From: JAAYED01 sp040772225
GTDB lineage: Bacteria > Chloroflexota > Anaerolineae > UBA1429
Direction of reading: 5' to 3'
Assembly (NCBI GenBank): GCA_040772225.1
Contig: JAXGYO010000002.1
Span: 2,073,890 to 2,137,889, forward strand
Length of the DNA stretch: 64,000 bases
Shown: positions 60,264 through 64,000 of the stretch, in pieces
Layout of the letters: each line of letters starts with the position of its first letter
Numbering within the stretch: the first letter of the stretch is position 1
Notes under the pieces: generated by a model
Database searches by the model: none
Seen by the model: only the letters and a program-made list of their open reading frames with translations
What the model was told of the DNA's origin: nothing
Made by a program: the position numbers and the translations under genes

Positions 60264-61301
60264 ATGCAGCCACGTGATCTCTATCAGATTCTGCTTCGAC
60301 ACCGTATTGCGGTCTTGCTGGCGCTAGGCGCCGGCCTGGCCTGTCTGTGGGGTTGCCGGCAGCTGCGCCTGGCGGTAGTGGAAGACGTCGCCAGTTCTGC
60401 CGTCACAACCGTACAGGTTCGGGTTACCAGCGCCATGTCGTCACGGACCTATCGTCCTGTGGCGACCGAGACGGTCTTGCCAACAAGGACGGCGGCCGCG
60501 ACCCATACCGCTATTGCGACGGCTACATCCACCCGTACGCGCAAACCAACGATTATCGCTCTGCCTACACCGGGGCCAACCCGGATACCGACGATGACAC
60601 CAGTACCCACGATCACGCCCACGGCAATGCCAACGCAGGTGCCAGTGTCAGCGGGTGGTGTGCGCCAGTTGCCGCCCTACACGATGGGCCCCACGGTGAT
60701 GCCTAACGCCCGCTATCTCGTGGGTGGCCTCCACCTGGGCGACCCGGCGGCACCAATCAACCTCGCGTATCCGGCCAGTTTCGACGGGTCGGACATGACG
60801 CGCTTTGACGACCTGCTGATCCTGCCCGTCGATCACAATGGGACGAACTACCAGCGTTTCGTCACCGAGTACGGTGGCAAGGTCTTTACCTATCCCGACG
60901 CGCTGAGCGGCAGCGTAGTGCTCAGCGTGCACGATGGGACGTTGCGCGGCTCGGGCCGTATTCTGGAGGCGGAGCCGCTACGCCGGCTTATCGAGGGCGA
61001 CCTGTACGCCCCCTACAGTCTGGATGTGATCGACGCGAACCTCGCCCGCTTGATGGGGAGAGAGTGGGTGCTGGCGCAGAACGGCGTTGAGGCACGCTTC
61101 AGGCTGATCAAGGCGAAACGCATGAGTGCCACGGATGTCGCTTTTTTCCAAGACAAGGCGGCTTTGATCAGCGCCTTTATTGGTGGCATCCCCGACCCGG
61201 GGCGATCGCTGATCATGTTCTTTTGCAGCGGGCGCCAGCCCGGGGAGCCCTCAGGCACCTTTGTGGGGCGTTATGTCCTGCTGCTGGAACTGACGGAGTG
61301 A
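60264..61301 (+). CDS. anchored surface protein with Thr/Pro linker and sortase-like domain
   Basis: This 345-aa protein has an N-terminal signal anchor (about residues 13-30, HRIAVLLALGAGLACLWG). A Thr/Pro/Ala-rich spacer follows to about residue 130, then a beta-rich domain. In the latter, VVLSVHDGTLRG, GDLYAPYSLDVI and SLIMFFCSGRQPGE with GRYVLLLEL follow the His-Cys-Arg order of sortases, though the usual TLxTC motif is changed. It would sit on the outer face of the membrane. Its 3' end overlaps the convergent EamA gene by 51 bp. Sortase assignment is tentative. Confidence 0.55.
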   Translation: MQPRDLYQILLRHRIAVLLALGAGLACLWGCRQLRLAVVEDVASSAVTTVQVRVTSAMSSRTYRPVATETVLPTRTAAATHTAIATATSTRTRKPTIIALPTPGPTRIPTMTPVPTITPTAMPTQVPVSAGGVRQLPPYTMGPTVMPNARYLVGGLHLGDPAAPINLAYPASFDGSDMTRFDDLLILPVDHNGTNYQRFVTEYGGKVFTYPDALSGSVVLSVHDGTLRGSGRILEAEPLRRLIEGDLYAPYSLDVIDANLARLMGREWVLAQNGVEARFRLIKAKRMSATDVAFFQDKAALISAFIGGIPDPGRSLIMFFCSGRQPGEPSGTFVGRYVLLLELTE

Positions 61302-62237
61302 TCTGGCCGGAGTCCTGCCGCGTGTTCGGATCTGCAGCACCGACACCGAAGCGAGGATGCAGATAGCGCCGATCACCTGCAGTGGGTCCATGCGCTCACT
61401 CAGTACAGACCACCCCAAAACCATCGCGGTCAGCGGCTCGATAGTCGCGACGATGCTGGCATTGCTGGCGGGCACGTGTTTGACTCCCGCTGTAAAGGAC
61501 AGGCCAGCGGCCAGGGTGACGATCCCCAGAGCGATCAGCCACGGAATGACCCCCGGTTGGCCGGTGACGATAGTGAAGCTCTGTTTGGTCTGCAGGGGAG
61601 CCAGACAGGCGGTGCCGATGGCCAGGGCATAGACCATGATCGTCCACGAAGTATACCCGCGGCGTGATGCCATCTTGATCATCAGCACGTAGGCGGCATA
61701 GGTCAGGCTGGTGGCCAGGGCTGCGACGATGCCCAGGAGGCTCAACGTGGCGCCGCTCAGGTCATACATGCGGCCCACCAGGGCGACACCGGCCAGCGCC
61801 AGGATCAATGCCGTGATCCGGGTGGCTGCCAGGCTCTCACCCCAGAAAAACACGCTGAACAGCGTGACCCAGACCGGTGCGACGTACTGCAACACTGCGG
61901 CCACCCCCATGCCCACCGCGCGGATGGCATAGGCGTAGATCCAAAAGGTGGCCGCCACGCCGATGGCGCCCAGCAGGAACATCAGAAGCAGATCCTGTCG
62001 TCGCACGCGCAGAGTCTGCGGGTTACGCCACGCGAGCCAGATCGCCAGAATCAGTGTGGCGATCAGTGCCCGCCAGAACACCGCCTCAAGCGACGAAAGA
62101 CCGTACTGGCCGATGACCACCTGGTAGAATAGGCCCAGGGAGCCCCACAGTACGGCGCCGAGCGCCACCAGGGCATAGCCCTGTAGTGAGGCGAGAGCGG
62201 GCGACGAGCGATCGACAGCCGGGGATGTGCGAGACAC
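61251..62237 (-). CDS. EamA/DMT-family transporter
   Basis: This protein of about 328 aa has ten hydrophobic helices in two EamA repeats (first from YALVALGAVLWGSLGLFY, second from LSLLGIVAALATSLTYAAYV). The C-terminal helix signature is PLTAMVLGWSVLSERM. Members export amino acids, sugars or metabolites. GTG 62237 has GGAG upstream and is chosen because a good promoter occupies 62304-62276, which makes the ATG at 62285 untranscribed. Confidence 0.82.
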   Translation of the reverse strand: MSRTSPAVDRSSPALASLQGYALVALGAVLWGSLGLFYQVVIGQYGLSSLEAVFWRALIATLILAIWLAWRNPQTLRVRRQDLLLMFLLGAIGVAATFWIYAYAIRAVGMGVAAVLQYVAPVWVTLFSVFFWGESLAATRITALILALAGVALVGRMYDLSGATLSLLGIVAALATSLTYAAYVLMIKMASRRGYTSWTIMVYALAIGTACLAPLQTKQSFTIVTGQPGVIPWLIALGIVTLAAGLSFTAGVKHVPASNASIVATIEPLTAMVLGWSVLSERMDPLQVIGAICILASVSVLQIRTRGRTPARSLRQFQQQDITPHKGA

Positions 62238-62275
62238 GGCAGACTCCAGGCGATCTGTATCAGACAATGGCGCCG

Positions 62276-62304
62276 AGTATAGCACTGGCGGCGGGGGTGT
62301 CCAA
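62276..62304 (-). promoter_or_regulatory. promoter that decides the EamA start
   Basis: On the minus strand, TTGGAC (62304-62299), an exact 17-bp spacer and TATACT (62281-62276) preceded by TGC form an extended -10 promoter. Transcription should start near 62269, inside the longest frame. Confidence 0.65.
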
Positions 62305-62313
62305 CAACGTGTC

Positions 62314-62348
62314 AGGGGGCACAGCCAGCCCGTGGGCTGGCTCCCCCT
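62314..62348. terminator. very stable hairpin after the enolase-superfamily gene
   Basis: AGCCAGCCC and GGGCTGGCT form a 9-bp stem with a GT loop, extended by AGGGGG/CCCCCT beyond a 3-nt bulge. There is no T-tract. It lies 10 nt after the dehydratase stop codon. Confidence 0.65.
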
Positions 62349-62357
62349 CTCGTCAGC

Positions 62358-63551
62358 TCAGGATACGGTGCGGGAACGCAGCCAGTCGAGTGTGACGTCG
62401 ATGCCAAACCCGGGCGCGTCGCTCGGAACGAGGTACCCATCCTTGATGACCGCAGTGCCTGGCAAAAAAGTCATCTCTTCCAGCGGCACACCCGGAGGGG
62501 CAACGCCCTCGGAGCGCTCGCCCCAGGGGATGGCCGGCGTGGCATAGGCCAGATGCTGCCCGTAGGGGAAATTCATTCCCCCGTGGGTGATCACTGAGAC
62601 GCCAAAGGCCTCGGCGATGTGACAGATACGCTGTGCGCCGGTGATGCCGCCCACCCAGAGCACATCCGGCTGGAAGATGTCCACGGTGCCCTGCGCGGCA
62701 GCCTTGGCGAAGGGATAAGGTGTGTACCAGTGCTCGCCGGTGGCGATGCTCTGCGTGGCGTTGCGCTGGCGCAGCCGGACATAGCCCTCCTGATCCTCGG
62801 GCAGCAGCAGGTCCTCCACCCACTTGAGACGGTAGGGCTGCAGGCGCTCCAACAGCCGCGCAGCATAGTCCACGTCCATCGACATCCAGCAGTCCAGCAT
62901 CAGTTCGACGTCATCGCCGACGATCTCGCGCGCCTCGGCAACGCGCTCCTCGGTGTGGTTGAGCCCGGCGATCCCGTCCCAGGGGCCGGCGTCCATAAAT
63001 ATCTTGACCGCCTTGAACCCGAGCTCCAGGAACCACTCCAGGCTGGCTTTGAGCCCGTAGGAGAGGATCGTGTTGCTGCCGTAGCAAAAGATGCGATCTT
63101 TCTGGGGCCCACCCAGCAGCTCATACACGGGGCGCTGCAGCAGTTTGCCTTTCAGATCCCAGAGGGCAGTATCTACGGCGCTGATCGCATAGCTGGCCAG
63201 TCCGCCGCTGCCATAGGCTGCGGTCATCCGGTTCATGGCATCCCAGACGCGCTCGGTCGCCATACAGTCCATGCCGATGATGTTGGGCGCGATCGAATCC
63301 TCGATGATGCGCTGCACAGGGCCGCTCAGGATGCTGAGGCCCAGACCCCAGGTCCCGTCCTCCGCCGTCACCAGACATGCGATGCGCGTCCAAACGGCGT
63401 GCGCCGAACGGGTGCGCCCGCCGCTCTTGAGCTCGGGATAGCGCCAGGTGGGGGAGGCAAAGGCGCCATCCATGATGGGTGCCGAGCGGGGGCTGGTCGT
63501 CGGGCGCGGGGCGATGTCGATGGGGAAAGCTCGTACCTCTTTGATCTTCAT
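62358..63551 (-). CDS. enolase-superfamily sugar-acid dehydratase (rhamnonate dehydratase-like)
   Basis: This 397-aa mandelate-racemase-type enzyme resembles L-rhamnonate dehydratase. Metal ligands are likely the Asp in MLDCWMSMDVDYA, Glu in WVEDLLLPEDQEGY and Glu in ATGEHWYTPY. A catalytic His is in VITHGGMN. It would dehydrate an aldonate to a 2-keto-3-deoxy acid, which the DapA-like aldolase at 32-33 kb could cleave. ATG 63551 follows AAGGAG at 5 nt. Confidence 0.85.
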   Translation of the reverse strand: MKIKEVRAFPIDIAPRPTTSPRSAPIMDGAFASPTWRYPELKSGGRTRSAHAVWTRIACLVTAEDGTWGLGLSILSGPVQRIIEDSIAPNIIGMDCMATERVWDAMNRMTAAYGSGGLASYAISAVDTALWDLKGKLLQRPVYELLGGPQKDRIFCYGSNTILSYGLKASLEWFLELGFKAVKIFMDAGPWDGIAGLNHTEERVAEAREIVGDDVELMLDCWMSMDVDYAARLLERLQPYRLKWVEDLLLPEDQEGYVRLRQRNATQSIATGEHWYTPYPFAKAAAQGTVDIFQPDVLWVGGITGAQRICHIAEAFGVSVITHGGMNFPYGQHLAYATPAIPWGERSEGVAPPGVPLEEMTFLPGTAVIKDGYLVPSDAPGFGIDVTLDWLRSRTVS

Positions 63552-63669
63552 GTCCGCTCCTTGTGCGTTGTCGACTGACATGCGATGCCATTATAGTGTC
63601 GAGCGGCGACGGTGGCCAGGTCCTACTTGCGTGGTGTCCGCAGCTGCCCCCGACGTGTAACTCCAGTCA

Positions 63670-63712
63670 CTGACAGATATCATCGGCGGGGGTATACTTT
63701 TAACCGAGTTAA
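63670..63712 (+). promoter_or_regulatory. hcp promoter with palindromic operator at the start site
   Basis: CTGACA (63670-63675), an exact 17-bp spacer and TATACT (63693-63698) form a strong promoter. Directly after it TTAAC-CGA-GTTAA (63700-63712) is a perfect 13-bp palindrome covering the expected +1. A repressor or redox/NO-responsive regulator could act here; the protein is unknown. Confidence 0.6.
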
Positions 63713-63752
63713 GAATGGCCACTGCTGACAGAGATACGAAGGAGGGTTGTCC

Positions 63753-64000
63753 ATGGAGATGTTTTGCTTTCAGTGCGAAGAAACGGCTCGCGGCACCGGT
63801 TGCACGGTGCGCGGCGTGTGTGGCAAGTCGCCCGAGGTTGCGGCGCTGCAGGACCTGCTGATTTATCTGCTCAAGGGTATCTCGGTCTGGGGTCAACTCG
63901 CCCGCAAGGTCGGAGTGGAAGATACCGAGACAGGCGACTTTATCGCCAAGGGGCTCTTTACCACCATCACCAATGTGAGCTTTGATACCGAGTCGCTGTA
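63753..64000 (+). CDS. hcp: hybrid-cluster protein (hydroxylamine reductase-type), 3' end outside window
   Basis: The first 82 residues show the N-terminal cluster motif CFQCEETARGTGCTVRGVC, with Cys spacing CxxCx8Cx5C as in Hcp. Hcp reduces nitric oxide or hydroxylamine and is typical of anaerobes under nitrosative stress. GAAGGAGGG precedes the ATG. The C-terminal hybrid-cluster ligands lie beyond the window. Confidence 0.9.
   Translation, partial: MEMFCFQCEETARGTGCTVRGVCGKSPEVAALQDLLIYLLKGISVWGQLARKVGVEDTETGDFIAKGLFTTITNVSFDTESL

Noticed and set aside
1..64000. tRNA, rRNA or a classical riboswitch
   Set aside because: No cloverleaf with a T-loop GTTCRA-type motif and no recognisable riboswitch core was found by eye. 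A covariance-model scan would be needed to exclude them.

Overview
The window is 64 kb of high-GC bacterial DNA. It is densely coded on both strands, with short operons, many ATGA-type stop/start overlaps and strong GGAGG-type ribosome binding sites. The gene families suggest an anaerobic or facultative, plant-polysaccharide-using member of the Chloroflexota (Anaerolineae-like). These include GH51 and GH172 glycosidases, Gfo/Idh/MocA dehydrogenases, DhaKL, an aldehyde:ferredoxin oxidoreductase, a hybrid-cluster protein and Thr/Pro-linker surface proteins. The taxonomic guess is inference; no rRNA or tRNA gene was seen to anchor it.

Layout. 1-979: an AbiE-type toxin-antitoxin operon, toxin cut by the window edge, with a palindromic operator in its promoter. 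1.1-5.9 kb: a four-gene sugar operon (split transketolase, L-fucose/L-arabinose-isomerase-like protein, FGGY kinase). 5.9-6.9 kb: eleven tandem hairpin-bearing repeats between convergent genes, followed by an ABC exporter. 9-16 kb: a zone of broken genes. A histidine kinase has an amber codon, a His-to-Tyr change at the phosphorylation site and a frameshift; a receiver-SpoIIE phosphatase also has an amber codon; a DUF4287-type gene has two frameshifts; a Cys-rich protein gene probably has one. An intact lipoprotein metallopeptidase lies among them. 16-25 kb: RIO kinase, LiaF-like membrane protein, MBL hydrolase, MurJ coupled to a class V aminotransferase, a very large GNAT fusion and a HAD phosphatase.

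25.5-38 kb: PHP phosphoesterase, GH51 arabinofuranosidase, sugar isomerase and dehydrogenase, LOG protein, rhomboid protease followed by an SDH/Clp-fold protease, DapA-like aldolase, flavin reductase, GH172 hydrolase, M20 peptidase coupled to a metallophosphoesterase, and a NarL-type regulator. 38.3-39.9 kb: an IS110-family transposase lying between two imperfect inverted ends of another type of element, next to a LuxR-HTH relic. 40-51 kb: DegT aminotransferase, homocysteine methyltransferase, Cys-rich SlyD, UroD-like protein, MalY-type lyase, mannose-6-phosphate isomerase, DhaK/DhaL and an AbrB-family transporter. 51-64 kb: ferredoxin-type aldo/keto reductase, cupin, Cof-type HAD, an FdxB-AOR pair, a second Gfo/Idh/MocA gene, a tautomerase with an Arg-rich tail, an alpha/beta-hydrolase with a methyltransferase, Nudix, a sortase-like protein, an EamA transporter, a rhamnonate-dehydratase-like enolase and the start of hcp.

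How the genes fit together. Much of the content suits release of (arabino)furanosides and other sugars, isomerisation, oxidation or dehydration, phosphorylation and entry to the pentose-phosphate/triose pool. The strongest pathway hypothesis is the 1.1-5.9 kb operon: aldose to ketose to ketose phosphate, then two-carbon transfer by a dedicated two-subunit transketolase. Several promoters share a -10 box of the TAGAxT type.
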